The notes: generated from the letters alone by a model not told the origin. A stretch of DNA of 64,000 bases from DASUWK01 sp036378435 (GCA_036378435.1 DASUWK010000037.1:1-64000), one strand, 5' to 3'; counted from the stretch's first letter, positions 1-9,370 are shown. Numbers and translations: made by a program.

Positions 1-3000
1 GTTGGTCACGTTGACCGTCGTCGTCGTGTTGTCGGCGCCGCTTGTGTTGTTGGCGTCGGACGCTGTCGAGACCACCGGCTCGGAAGCCGATGAGGTGACG
101 TTGTGGATCGTCGCCATCGAGCTGGCGGCGGCGTTGTCGGCGCTGGTTATCTGGATGTAGTCAGGAGCGCCGGACTGGTTGGTGACCTGCATGTTGGATG
201 TGTCCGAGGTCAGAGACCCGGTCGTCGTGGCCGGGCCCGTCGCGCTCGTCGTCACCTGGCTGACAGTGCCGCAGTTGTTGCCGTTGTAGCACCGGCCGTT
301 GCTGGAGACCGCCTCCAGCACCTGGTCACCGTAGTAGCCGTCTAGCGGCGAGTTGTGGTCGTTGGTTGTCGCCGACACGGCGCCGGCGATGAAGTCGGTC
401 GTGCTGATGGCACCGACGGAAGCGTCGGAAGCGGTCTGGTACTTGGAACCGCTGGTTTCGACGTCCGCCGAGACCGGGCCCGTGCTGGCCGCGGCCGGCA
501 GCGTTCCCGTGTTGTCGCTCACGTCATTGGCCTTGGCCACTGCCCCGGCGTAGTGGCTGGTCACCTGGCTGTTCGTCACCGAGGCCAGCGAAGAAGTGCT
601 GAGCGTCGGCGTCGTGGATGTGGTGTTGGACCAGCCGAAGGCGAAGGACTCGACACCCGCCCAGTCCGTGCTGGAAAGGGTCGCGTTATTGACGCTCACG
701 TTCGACGTGGCGCCCTGGCCGTTAGCTTGGCTCGCCTCAGAGAGGAAGGCGGCCAGGAAGTTGGACGAGATACTGCCGCCGGTGACGGCGCCGCCGGATT
801 TGGCCGAGCCGGCAGCCCCGCTGTTGCCCGACATGTCCGCGAACGCCTCGGCCGTCGGGCCCTCGCCCACGATGGTGTCGCTTGTGAATGCGGGTAGCGC
901 CTCGGCGTTGCCCGCGTGAGTGGCGTCATACGCATTGCCGACGGCCTCGAAGAAGGGGCCGCCGCCGAGAGCGATGAAGCAGCATCCGAAGGGGACGCCG
1001 CCCTTCAGCGTGGAGAGGGTGATCGCCGGGTCGACGACCGCGCTCGTGTAGGAGAACGCCTCCGAGTCGACGACGTCGCCCGTGTTCGCGTCGAGCGTTG
1101 AGCTCGTCACGGTGGGGTCGGTCGTGGCTGTGCCGGAGTCGGCTCCGTAGGTCGCGTAGTTGTGGAGGTGGAGGGCGGAGAAGAACGAGTTGATCGTGGA
1201 GCCGACCAGAGACGGGCTCATGTCGGTGTTCTTCCCGTGGACCTCATTGAAGAAGTGGATGCCGTAACCCTCGCGTGAGCTGAACGTGCTCCCGCTGAGG
1301 GTCGGGTCCATCGCGACGCTGCCCCCGGTGCCGTAGTCATAGAGGGACGCGTGCACCGCGTCGGCGAACAGCGAGTTGATGGTCGAGCTCGTGAAGCTGG
1401 GGCTGAACGTGGAGTTCCCGTTGCCGTCATTCACGAAGCTGTCGCCGTAGAGGCCATACACGCCGGCGTTGAGGGTCGTGGCGGTGAACGTCGGCTTGAC
1501 CGTCAGAGCGGCTGTGCTTGGGGCGGCGTAGATCTGGTCGCGGTCGAAGTGAACGGCCGTGCCGTTGCTTGTATTGGGGGCCTCCACGACAGTGTTGTTG
1601 AAGCTCGGCGAGTCCGTCGCCGGGCCCAGGTTCGAGTGCGCGTAGCTGGAGCGCCCGTAGTGGGTGTCCGCCAGCAGGTGGTCACCGGTGTTGAAGCTGC
1701 CGTTGGCTGTCGCGGAGCCGGTCCCGCCGTTGCTGGTGCTGATCTCCGCGTCCTGGTAAACCGCGTCGTAGTTGCCGTGGTAGTAGCCGCCGATGAGGTT
1801 CGGGCTCACCGTGGCGTTGCCGGCGCCGTAGAAGCTCTCGGCGTAGAGGTCGACGGCGTCTGACCCCGTGCTGTTGAAAATGTTGCCCTGGAGCGTCGGG
1901 CTGGCGTCGGAGTTGCCCGCGCCTTCGGCGTAGGCCTCCCCGTCGAACGCGCCGTCCGAGCTGCCAGTGGAGGTGAAGTTGTCGTTCATCAGCGCGAGAC
2001 CGCTGATGCTGGCGTTGCCGGTGCTGCCGGCTCCGCTCTGGTCCGACTCGGCATAGGCGAACATGCCCTCCGTCGCGCCGCCCAGGTGGGTGGCGGCGAC
2101 GGTGCCGGCCAGAGTCGCGTTGCCCGTCCCGGAGAAGACCTCCGCGTCGAGCACGTAGTCATCGGCCAGGTCCTGCAGGCCGCCGGCCTGCAGGTTGTTG
2201 GCCGCGTGGTTGTCGTGGACGTCCAGCGACAGGCTGTCGTTGCCGCCATTGGCGTCCGTTTCGTCGGAGCTCTGAAGGTACGAGGATCCCCAGTCGTTCT
2301 GGGCCGTGTCTCCGAACATGTGGACGGTCAGGTTGCCGCTGACCGGCCCGCTGGAGTTGTCGTTCGTGAGCTCCACGTCGACCGGGTTCGACGCGCTCGA
2401 CACGTTGTTGTTCGAGAACGTGAAGTCCGGCGCGTTGTTGTTGTGGGGGCTGACCTCGTTGAAGAAGAAACCCTCTTCGTTGGTTGTGCCGGCGTCACCG
2501 ATCAGGTAGGTCCCGTTGACGAACAGGTTGTGGACCCCGGCCGGGTTGGCCGCCGGGTCGGCGCTCAGGTCCCACTCCACGACGTTGGCGCCGGGAAGCG
2601 TGCCGATCGGCCCGGTGCCCAGCATGCTCCGGATCACGTCCGCGGTGAAGGGGATCGTGCTCTCACGGATCCAGAAGTCGGTTCCGTAGCTGAAGTTGGT
2701 GTCCTGGACGTAGCCGAACGAGGGGGCCGTGGCCGTCTCGTTCTGCGTGTTGGTCCCGTTGTAGCCGTACTCGATGGTGCCCCAGTCGCCGTCGGCCGGT
2801 GCCGTGGTGCTGCCGGGCTCCTCGTTGATCGACTTGACCCCCGCGGGCGCCGTCGGCGCCGCGTTGAAGATGAGGCTCGAGCCCTTGTAGGTGAGGAGGT
2901 CCACCTTGTCGGTGGGGTCGCCCGCCTTCGGGGTGCTCTCGGACGGGTTGTCGATGTAGACCACGATGCCGGTGCCGACCGTCTCGGTCACCGCGTGGGT

Positions 3001-3744
3001 GGCGTCCCCGATGTAGACGTCACAGTCGCCGTTGCCGCTGTTGAGCGTGGTGCAGTCGGTCCCTTCGCCGACCTGGCGCAGCAGCTGGACGATGGTCGTG
3101 CCGGAGGGGCAACCGAAGTTGGTCTCCGAGGCCAGCACCGTGTCGGGTAGCTGCACGTTGCAGATGCCGGTGCCGCTCAGGACGTGCGGCACTTGGGTCT
3201 GCGCCCGGTTGACGCTCGACTTAGTCCCGCTGTGGGTGTGCGAAGTCTTGGTCTTCGCGACAGGCTTGCGGGCGCTTGCCGGCGGTGCCGGGGCGGCCGC
3301 GGTGGCGGTGTTGGCGACCTGCGGCGAGGTGATCGTCGTCACCTGGCCGTTATGCGCAGTCAACCCGACCACCGTGTAGTAGTACTGCGTGCCCGCCTGC
3401 GCAGTCGTGTCGTCGTAGCGATCACCACGCAGGGGCGTCGAGTTCAGCTTCGAACCCTGTGACCCCGCGGTGGCGCTTCGATAGACGTCGAAACTAGTAC
3501 TGCCGTTCTGACCTCCCCAGGTCACGAGGACGGTCCCGTCGTTGGTCTGCAGCGCGTGTGCTGTCAACGCTGACGGGCTCGCCACGTCGACCAGGGCGTG
3601 GGCGGGATGCCGCGCGGCGCGACCCGTGTTCGGGCCGACGTTCGTCGACGCGGCGACCGGACTCACTCCCGCGCCCAGGGCCAGAGCGGCCACGATTACC
3701 CCCGTACCCAAGCGTCTCCGGGCACGGGAAGACAACAAATCCAT
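1..3744 (-). CDS. Large secreted Asn/Ser/Thr-rich repeat protein (C-terminus beyond window)
   Basis: The reading frame is open from an ATG at 3744 to the left edge, so about 1248 residues are present and the C-terminus is missing. AAAGGAGG lies 8 nt before the ATG. The N-terminus (MDLLSSRARRRLGTG then a run of Ala/Val/Leu) is a signal peptide with cleavage near VAAS. Residues about 50-115 look like a fibronectin type III domain (VLVTWGGQNGSTSFDVYR, then YYYTVVGLTA). The rest is low-charge and rich in Asn, Ser, Thr, Gly and Asp, with recurring short motifs of the type NxFxSTGS and SPSFxxSTIN, as in right-handed beta-helix or filamentous surface proteins. The function is unknown; a surface or extracellular structural or adhesive role is inferred. 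Its start is coupled to the small gene just upstream. Confidence 0.85.
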   Translation of the reverse strand, partial: MDLLSSRARRRLGTGVIVAALALGAGVSPVAASTNVGPNTGRAARHPAHALVDVASPSALTAHALQTNDGTVLVTWGGQNGSTSFDVYRSATAGSQGSKLNSTPLRGDRYDDTTAQAGTQYYYTVVGLTAHNGQVTTITSPQVANTATAAAPAPPASARKPVAKTKTSHTHSGTKSSVNRAQTQVPHVLSGTGICNVQLPDTVLASETNFGCPSGTTIVQLLRQVGEGTDCTTLNSGNGDCDVYIGDATHAVTETVGTGIVVYIDNPSESTPKAGDPTDKVDLLTYKGSSLIFNAAPTAPAGVKSINEEPGSTTAPADGDWGTIEYGYNGTNTQNETATAPSFGYVQDTNFSYGTDFWIRESTIPFTADVIRSMLGTGPIGTLPGANVVEWDLSADPAANPAGVHNLFVNGTYLIGDAGTTNEEGFFFNEVSPHNNNAPDFTFSNNNVSSASNPVDVELTNDNSSGPVSGNLTVHMFGDTAQNDWGSSYLQSSDETDANGGNDSLSLDVHDNHAANNLQAGGLQDLADDYVLDAEVFSGTGNATLAGTVAATHLGGATEGMFAYAESDQSGAGSTGNASISGLALMNDNFTSTGSSDGAFDGEAYAEGAGNSDASPTLQGNIFNSTGSDAVDLYAESFYGAGNATVSPNLIGGYYHGNYDAVYQDAEISTSNGGTGSATANGSFNTGDHLLADTHYGRSSYAHSNLGPATDSPSFNNTVVEAPNTSNGTAVHFDRDQIYAAPSTAALTVKPTFTATTLNAGVYGLYGDSFVNDGNGNSTFSPSFTSSTINSLFADAVHASLYDYGTGGSVAMDPTLSGSTFSSREGYGIHFFNEVHGKNTDMSPSLVGSTINSFFSALHLHNYATYGADSGTATTDPTVTSSTLDANTGDVVDSEAFSYTSAVVDPAITLSTLKGGVPFGCCFIALGGGPFFEAVGNAYDATHAGNAEALPAFTSDTIVGEGPTAEAFADMSGNSGAAGSAKSGGAVTGGSISSNFLAAFLSEASQANGQGATSNVSVNNATLSSTDWAGVESFAFGWSNTTSTTPTLSTSSLASVTNSQVTSHYAGAVAKANDVSDNTGTLPAAASTGPVSADVETSGSKYQTASDASVGAISTTDFIAGAVSATTNDHNSPLDGYYGDQVLEAVSSNGRCYNGNNCGTVSQVTTSATGPATTTGSLTSDTSNMQVTNQSGAPDYIQITSADNAAASSMATIHNVTSSASEPVVSTASDANNTSGADNTTTTVNVTN

Positions 3745-3747
3745 TGC

Positions 3748-4005
3748 CTATCCCTCCTTTAGGGGAACACCGGAGTCCGCGATTGGCTCCGATCGGTCTA
3801 CCACGCTGCCGGTCAGCACCTGACGCATGAACAGCTCAAGCTCCGCAAAGCTGATGAAGCCGGCTTCGAGTCCGCTCTGCACATGCCGGACGCGGCCCTT
3901 CAAAGTGGGTCCCGCCGGCTTGGTGGTCGGGGACAGCCGGACGACGAATGATGAGTACGCGCGGCCGACACGAGCCGAGGATTCGGCTGGGGTCCTGACG
4001 GGCAT
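3748..4005 (-). CDS. Small conserved-looking protein upstream of the large secreted protein
   Basis: This gene encodes 85 residues. The centre reads FVVRLSPT, then GRVRHVQSG, then a short helix ending FAELELFMRQVL. I recall this pattern (a short beta hairpin followed by 'xLELFxxxxL') from small proteins next to BTAD or secreted-protein genes in high-GC bacteria, but I cannot name a family. Its TAG stop at 3748-3750 lies within the 20 bases before the next gene's ATG, and its last codons form that gene's ribosome binding site, so the two are translationally coupled. No strong ribosome binding site precedes its own ATG. An accessory or regulatory role for the secreted protein is inferred from position only. 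Confidence 0.6.
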   Translation of the reverse strand: MPVRTPAESSARVGRAYSSFVVRLSPTTKPAGPTLKGRVRHVQSGLEAGFISFAELELFMRQVLTGSVVDRSEPIADSGVPLKEG

Positions 4006-4073
4006 GCGGTCGGTAGGCTAGAAGCCCCGAATTACCAGGGAGTTATCAGCGACTTATTCGAAACTTATTGTTC

Positions 4074-4093
4074 CTTGCTTGCTTGCTTGCTTG
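4074..4093. repeat. (CTTG)5 tetranucleotide repeat
   Basis: Five perfect CTTG units lie in the gap between the SARP-type regulator and the small gene 3748-4005. They are not inside a recognised coding sequence. Confidence 0.9.
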
Positions 4094-4094
4094 C

Positions 4095-4171
4095 GGCACC
4101 CCGGCGATATCCCCGTTCGCCGGCGAGCGCAGGTCTGGAGGCGAGTCTCACGCCGGCGTTCGCCGGCGAGC
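4095..4171. repeat. Paired palindromic repeat, copy A
   Basis: Two near-identical palindromes (GTTCGCCGGCGAGC at 4115-4128 and 4158-4171) are spaced 43 bp apart. Read on the minus strand, the second unit is followed by AACGGGGATATCGCCGGGG, which closely matches the tail of copy B near 36020. See the repeats at 36020 and 44826. Confidence 0.7.
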
Positions 4172-4214
4172 TTCAGGCCCGGCGCGGATCGTGACCGGCA
4201 CGCCAGAGCTTGGC

Positions 4215-5963
4215 TTAGCGGTTGACGGCGAGTACGCGAGGCCCCATCGGCTCGAGCTCTGGGTCGACCGTACCGGTCGCCTCGCGCATCATCGCCTGTA
4301 AGTCGTCGCCGGGCGTCACGCCGAGGCCGGTGCGCAGGGCCTCCGCGCAGGTCTTGTAGGCGCGGGCGGCGGCTGCCCGCTCGCCGCGCAGGAGGTGGTG
4401 CTTCATGATCCGCCCCCACACGTCCTCGCGCAGCGGATCCGCGGCCAGCAGCCGGCGGTAGATGGCCAGGCCGCGCTTCAGCTCGTCGTCGGCGAGCAGC
4501 ATGTCGCCGAGCCGTTCCAGCGTCTCGAGGTGCACGGTCTTCAGCTGCTCGCGCCGGTCGTTGGGGTAGTCGACGTAGAGCTCATCGGCCAGGAAGTCGC
4601 CGCGGTAGAGGTCGACCGCCTGCTCGAGGTCCTCGCGACGCGCCAGGCCGCGACGCTGCGTCGCCAGGGCCGCGAAGCGCTCGACGTCCAGGTCGATCCG
4701 CTCGACGCAGAGCCGGTAGAGATGGCCCTCGCGCACTACGTACCGCGAGTCGGAACCGCGGCGCAACCCCGGCTCCAGCAAGCGCCGCAACCCATGCAGA
4801 GAAACGTTCACGGAATTGAGGCCTGAGCGGGGCGCGTGGCGTGGCCACAGGGCTTCGGCCGCCTCCTCGGCGCCGATGCTGTAGTGCCGCATGCTCAGCA
4901 GCAGCCGCAGCAACCGCAGAGCCCCGTATGGCCGCCAATCGGCCGGCTGCAGCACGCGACCGTTGACCGCCACATCCAAGATTCCGAGGGCGCGGATGGA
5001 CAGCGAGGGACGGGGCTGGGCGCCGGCGCGCCGTTCGTCGCTGGACGGCTGCGACCGCAGCACTGCGGTGAGCACCGGGTGGAGGCGGTAGCGGCGTTCG
5101 TCGACAGAGACGAAGAAGCGCTCGCGAACTATCCAGTCGAGGGCCCGCCGCTCGTCGGCCTCGCTTTCGGAGAGCTCCCCCACGGCCACGGGGCGGGTCG
5201 CCAGCCGTGTGAGCAGCCGCCGGACCGGCGCGCTCATCGGGCCCACCACCTCGTCGGCCGCATAGCGCTGCAAGGCGTCTTCGGACTGATCCGGGACATC
5301 GCGCCGGGTCGCGCAGAGCGCTATCCCGGCGGGCCAGCCCTCGACGGCCGTCTCCAGCCTGTCGAGGTCGTAGCCGCGTGCCGTGCGGCCCGTGACCTGG
5401 CGCAAGTACCGCGCCGCCTCGTCGCGATCGAACCGCAGCTGCGCCGGGCCGAGATCGGTGAGCCGGCCGGCGAGGCGCAGTCGCTCCAGGGGGAGCGGCG
5501 GGCGCTCGCGGGTCGTCAGGCGTAGGGCCAGCCGGTCGGGCGCGAGCTCGAGCAGCGCGAGCAGAACGGCAAAGCTGTCCGGCGCGCGCCCGATTCGCTC
5601 TGCGCCGTCGACATCGAGCGTCACGGTCCCTTTCGGCAAGCCGGCCGCCAGCTCGGCGGCCAGGTCGGCCGGTATCGGATCCCGTCGCGGCGAAAACCGC
5701 TTGACCCTCAGCAGGGCGGCCAGGCGTTGCGCCAACTGGAGCGGAGTGCGGTCGCTGCCATCGGCGTTGTACCAGCGCCGCGGCGCCGCGCCCGGGGCGC
5801 CGAGCAGGGCGAGCGTCTTGCCGTAACCCGCGGGCGTGTGTAGGAGGGTCAGCCGGCCGGGGCTGGGCGCGATCAGGTCTGCGAGACGGGGGCGGTCGAG
5901 GAGGACGGTTGCAGTGGGCAACATCGTCTTGCCGGTGGGCAGTCCGAACCCGTCAACGCCCAA
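4215..5963 (-). CDS. STAND ATPase – SARP/BTAD transcriptional regulator
   Basis: This 582-residue regulator has three parts. The N-terminus is a MalT/STAND-like NTPase with Walker A HTPAGYGKT (about residues 42-50). A winged-helix OmpR-type SARP domain begins near residue 320 (SIRALGILDVAVNGR, then LRLLRLLLSM). A BTAD/TPR region at the C-terminus includes DLYRGDFLADE, FERLG-like helices and LLAADPLREDVW. Such proteins activate transcription in response to a ligand or nucleotide state. The start is TTG at 5963, chosen because AGGAGGG lies 8 nt upstream. An ATG fourteen codons in (MLPTATVLLDRPRL) is an alternative. It is co-directional with the secreted protein genes downstream, which are plausible targets (inference). 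Confidence 0.85.
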   Translation of the reverse strand: MGVDGFGLPTGKTMLPTATVLLDRPRLADLIAPSPGRLTLLHTPAGYGKTLALLGAPGAAPRRWYNADGSDRTPLQLAQRLAALLRVKRFSPRRDPIPADLAAELAAGLPKGTVTLDVDGAERIGRAPDSFAVLLALLELAPDRLALRLTTRERPPLPLERLRLAGRLTDLGPAQLRFDRDEAARYLRQVTGRTARGYDLDRLETAVEGWPAGIALCATRRDVPDQSEDALQRYAADEVVGPMSAPVRRLLTRLATRPVAVGELSESEADERRALDWIVRERFFVSVDERRYRLHPVLTAVLRSQPSSDERRAGAQPRPSLSIRALGILDVAVNGRVLQPADWRPYGALRLLRLLLSMRHYSIGAEEAAEALWPRHAPRSGLNSVNVSLHGLRRLLEPGLRRGSDSRYVVREGHLYRLCVERIDLDVERFAALATQRRGLARREDLEQAVDLYRGDFLADELYVDYPNDRREQLKTVHLETLERLGDMLLADDELKRGLAIYRRLLAADPLREDVWGRIMKHHLLRGERAAAARAYKTCAEALRTGLGVTPGDDLQAMMREATGTVDPELEPMGPRVLAVNR

Positions 5964-6048
5964 AAGTGGTTCCCTCCTCGGCTGTGTAACGCGCCCCGTA
6001 AATCCCGGGGCCGACGGGAGTATAAGGAACGTGCCCCGACGAGACGCC

Positions 6049-7284
6049 CTACAGCTGTGGGGGGATCGCGGGAAGCCGCAGAAGAATCGCCTGCACCTCG
6101 CTGCCGGCGGGGATCGGGTCCGCGCCGGGGGGGATGCGCACCAACGCGTGGGCGCCGGCGAGCGACTTGAGGCGCGACGACGACTGCGAGCCGGTGGTGT
6201 GCGCGACCCAGGCGGAGCCCTCGGGCACTAGAGAGACGCGCTGATACTCTGTCCGGTCGCCCGCCGCCGCGGCGTCGTACCCGAGTCGCACCGCCAGCCG
6301 TGGACGCTGCAGCTCAGCGCAGCCGAGCATCTTCCGCAACGCCGGCCGGACGAAGACCTCGAAGGTGACCAGCGAGCTGACAGGGAAGCCCGGCAGCCCG
6401 AAGGCCAGCTTGCCACCGCGCAGGGTGGCGAACGTGAAGGGCTTCCCCGGGCGCAGCTTGACCCGGCCGCAGTGGACCTCGCCCAGCTCCTCGAGCAGCG
6501 GCTTGACGAGGTCATGGGTGCCGACGGAGACACCACCCGAGGTGACCACGACGTCGGCGTCCTCCAGCGCCCGCTCCACCAGTTGGCGTAAGCCCGCCGC
6601 GTCGTCGGGTGCGATCCCGAGGCTAGTGACGCGGGCGCCGGCCTCGACCAGCGCAGCCCGCAGGGCATGCCGGTTGGAGTCCGGGATCCGCCCGGGCGAG
6701 TCGACGTCCGCGCCTACGGCGAAGAGCTCGTCACCCGTCGACAGCAGGGCTACACGGGGATGCCGGCGTAGGGGTAGCGAATCCAGCGCCAGTGAAGCGG
6801 CCAGCCCGATTTCGGCCGGCCCGAGCTCCGTGCCAGCGGCCAGCAGCACCTCCTCGGCTCGCGCGTCGGCGCCCGGCCGGTGGTAATTGGCACCCGAGGC
6901 GGGGTTCGCCGGCACGACGACCGTGTCGCCGTCCGCCTGCGCGTCCTCGGCCATGACGACGCTGTCCGCGCCGTCGGGTAGCACCCCGCCCGTCAGGATG
7001 ACCGCGGCCTCGCCCGCTCCCAGCGCGCGTTCCAGAGGCCGCCCGGCGGCCGACTCTCCAGCCACGCGCAGTCGCCCTCCGCCGTCGGCCGAGCGGACCG
7101 CGTAGCCGTCGACGGCGCTGACCGGCCACCGTGGCAGGTCACGCGGCGCGCGGACGTCCTGAGCCAGCACCCGTCCCTCCCACCCGCCGATCGCCACCTC
7201 CTCCACGGGCAGCAGTGGCGCGCGCTCGAGCACCAGGCCCGCTACGACCTCGGCGTCGAGCATCGGGTACGTCGAGATTTTCAA
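6049..7284 (-). CDS. moeA: Molybdopterin molybdenumtransferase MoeA
   Basis: MoeA inserts molybdate into adenylylated molybdopterin, the last step of molybdenum cofactor synthesis. At 411 residues it has the family's usual length. Visible motifs are PVSAVDGYAVRS near residue 53, STGDEL, TSGGVSVGTHD, RPGKPF and GLPGFPVSSLVTFE. The start is TTG, overlapping the stop of the ECF S-component gene as TTGA, with GAGGTGGAG just upstream. It is the last gene of the operon under the cobalamin riboswitch, an unexpected place for a molybdenum gene. Its product is needed by the molybdenum hydroxylase encoded at 28.5-32.2 kb. Confidence 0.95.
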   Translation of the reverse strand: MKISTYPMLDAEVVAGLVLERAPLLPVEEVAIGGWEGRVLAQDVRAPRDLPRWPVSAVDGYAVRSADGGGRLRVAGESAAGRPLERALGAGEAAVILTGGVLPDGADSVVMAEDAQADGDTVVVPANPASGANYHRPGADARAEEVLLAAGTELGPAEIGLAASLALDSLPLRRHPRVALLSTGDELFAVGADVDSPGRIPDSNRHALRAALVEAGARVTSLGIAPDDAAGLRQLVERALEDADVVVTSGGVSVGTHDLVKPLLEELGEVHCGRVKLRPGKPFTFATLRGGKLAFGLPGFPVSSLVTFEVFVRPALRKMLGCAELQRPRLAVRLGYDAAAAGDRTEYQRVSLVPEGSAWVAHTTGSQSSSRLKSLAGAHALVRIPPGADPIPAGSEVQAILLRLPAIPPQL

Positions 7285-8033
7285 GGCGTCTCCACCTCGA
7301 ACTGTAGTCGCGAGCCGAAACGGCCCAGCGCCGCGATGACGGGCGCGCCGACGGCGAGCACGAGGACCGCGTTGCCGGCCGCGCGGAAGGAGTCATAGAC
7401 AAAGGAAGTGGCTGCGTAGAACCCACCGAATCGGCGGAGGGCGGTGAGCGGGTCGAGGCCCGGGACCCAGCCGAACCCTGCAGCGCCGCGATAGAACGTC
7501 GTCCAGTCCTGGATGTCGGTCAGCGCGCCGAAGAGGTACCCCATGACGGCTCCGACCGCGGCCAGTGCGATCAGCCCAGGCAACCTCGGCGCCGCCCCCC
7601 GCTGCCCGAGCGCTCGGCCCGCGAGGCCGGCCACCGCACCAGTCCAGCCAGCGGCCAGCAGCTGGAAAGGCAGGTAGGTGCCGAGCGCGCCGAGGGCGAC
7701 ATCCGACGCCAGCATCGCGAAAGCGCCGGCCATGAACCCGAAGGCCGGGCCCAACGCATAGCCGGCGCAGAGCACCAGCAGGAAGAAGGGGCTGAAGCCG
7801 CCGAACCCGATCGGAAAGGCTGCGCGGAGGGCGGAGTCGAGAGCGGCGATCGCCGCCAGCAGGGCGAGCCCTCGCGCGTCGAGCCGACGCGCGCCTGTCT
7901 CCACCGCGCCGACCGCCAGCACCGTTCCCGCCGCCAGCGCGAATGCCGGCGCATATCCGGGCCCGCTCCGGCCGATGAAAGGCCAGAGGCAGAGAAGGAG
8001 CGTCGCGGTCGCCATTAGCAAGGCGGCCATCAT
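7281..8033 (-). CDS. ECF transporter S component, probably for cobalamin
   Basis: This 250-residue integral membrane protein has about six hydrophobic segments, an internal patch SFVYDSFRAAGNAVLVL and the loop PIGFGGFSPFFLLVLCAGYALGPAFGF typical of ECF S components of the CbrT/HtsT type. The S component binds the vitamin and sits in the membrane with the shared T and ATPase subunits. It starts with ATG overlapping the ATPase stop (ATGA). The B12 specificity is inferred from the riboswitch and the transcobalamin-like gene at the head of this operon, not from the protein itself. Confidence 0.8.
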   Translation of the reverse strand: MMAALLMATATLLLCLWPFIGRSGPGYAPAFALAAGTVLAVGAVETGARRLDARGLALLAAIAALDSALRAAFPIGFGGFSPFFLLVLCAGYALGPAFGFMAGAFAMLASDVALGALGTYLPFQLLAAGWTGAVAGLAGRALGQRGAAPRLPGLIALAAVGAVMGYLFGALTDIQDWTTFYRGAAGFGWVPGLDPLTALRRFGGFYAATSFVYDSFRAAGNAVLVLAVGAPVIAALGRFGSRLQFEVETP

Positions 8034-9370
8034 GCGCGTGTTCGCGCGCCCGCGCGCGCGACAATCGCCTTGCCATCGCCCACATCCACCAAGCGAGCGC
8101 CGACAGCGGCGACCAGCTCGCGGTCATGCGTGGCGATCACTACGGCCGATCCCTGGTCCAGGAGTCGGCGCAGCGTGCCCACCAGGGCCGCCCTCGTACG
8201 ATCGTCGAGACCTCGCGTCGGCTCGTCCAGTAGCGCGATGGCAGGCGAGCCGGCGAGCACCGCAGCGATCGCCGCTCGCTGACGTTCACCGCCAGACAGA
8301 TCCCGTGGGTAGCGATCGGTGAGATGCAGCAGGCCCATCTCGTTCAGCACCAGGTCAGGCGGCTCGTCCGCGCCGGTGCGGCGCAGAGTCAGCTCAACCT
8401 CGGCAAGCACAGTCGGCCGGTGCAGCAGCGCTGTCGGGTTTTGCGGCAGATACGCAGTTCGTCCCTCTCGGCGCCAGGCACGGCCGCCACTGGGCGCCAT
8501 AAGCCCTGCCAGCACTCTCAGCAAGGTGGTCTTTCCGCCGCCGTTGGGGCCGATCAGGGCGACAGCCTCGCCAGACCTGCCCTCCAAGTGGACCGACTCA
8601 AGCACCCGGCGGCGGCCGAAGCCGGCGGTCACGCCGTCGAGTGCCCACGCCGTGGCGCCCGGCCGAGTTTCCAGAGGCGTCGTCTCGACCGGGGCCGGCG
8701 GCGACGGCTCTTCGAGCCTTCCCTGCTGCAGGTGCAGCCGGAGTCCGGCCAACCGCGAGGTCAGACGCGGCTCGGCCAAGACGACCGCGGTGCCCGTCCG
8801 GGCCAGTGACTCGCACACGTCTGCCAGAGAGGCAGCGGCGTCGGGATCTAGCTGTGAGGCTGGCTCGTCGAGGACCAGGATCGCCGGCTCCATCGCGAGC
8901 GCGGCGGCGATGGCGACTCGCTGGCGTTCGCCGCCGCTTAGGGTCGCGACGGCACGTTCCCTGAGATGCCAGGCTCCGGCGCGATTGAGCGCCGCCTCGG
9001 TCCGAGTTCGCACAAGTTCCCTGGGCAGACCCAGGTTGGCCGGCCCGAACGCAACCTCGCGGTCGACCCGAGCCTGCAGCAGCTGGACCTCAGGATCCTG
9101 GAAAACGAAGCCGGTATGGGTGGCGAGGCGCCGGACCGGCGTGCGCAGCACATCGTGGTCCCCCACGTGGGCCAGCCCGGCGACGCGCCCCCCATAGAAG
9201 TGCGGGATGAGGCCGTTGAATACCCGGAGCAGCGTCGATTTGCCACTGCCAGAGGCGCCGTACAGCAGCGTCAAGCCCGGCTCGATCTCGAGGTTGACTG
9301 AGTCGAGCGCCGGCACCTCTGATGCCGGGTATCGGTATGAGAGGCCGGTCAGCCTCGCGAGCGGCGCCAT
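8030..9370 (-). CDS. ECF transporter ATPase, two ABC domains fused
   Basis: One 446-residue chain contains both ATPase domains that are often separate EcfA1/EcfA2 proteins. Domain 1 has Walker A GASGSGKST at 38-46, a Q-loop FVFQDPEVQLL, signature LSGGERQR near 144 and Walker B ILVLDEP. Domain 2 has Walker A GPNGGGKTT at 274-282, signature LSGGERQR at 358-365 and Walker B IALLDEP. It powers uptake by the S and T components encoded on either side. The ATG at 9370 overlaps the 3' end of the T-component gene by 22 bp. Confidence 0.92.
   Translation of the reverse strand: MAPLARLTGLSYRYPASEVPALDSVNLEIEPGLTLLYGASGSGKSTLLRVFNGLIPHFYGGRVAGLAHVGDHDVLRTPVRRLATHTGFVFQDPEVQLLQARVDREVAFGPANLGLPRELVRTRTEAALNRAGAWHLRERAVATLSGGERQRVAIAAALAMEPAILVLDEPASQLDPDAAASLADVCESLARTGTAVVLAEPRLTSRLAGLRLHLQQGRLEEPSPPAPVETTPLETRPGATAWALDGVTAGFGRRRVLESVHLEGRSGEAVALIGPNGGGKTTLLRVLAGLMAPSGGRAWRREGRTAYLPQNPTALLHRPTVLAEVELTLRRTGADEPPDLVLNEMGLLHLTDRYPRDLSGGERQRAAIAAVLAGSPAIALLDEPTRGLDDRTRAALVGTLRRLLDQGSAVVIATHDRELVAAVGARLVDVGDGKAIVARAGARTRA

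Noticed and set aside
2086..3150. 354-codon open frame on the plus strand
   Set aside because: It is the complement of the large minus-strand secreted protein, has no domain-like sequence and is a GC-skew shadow.
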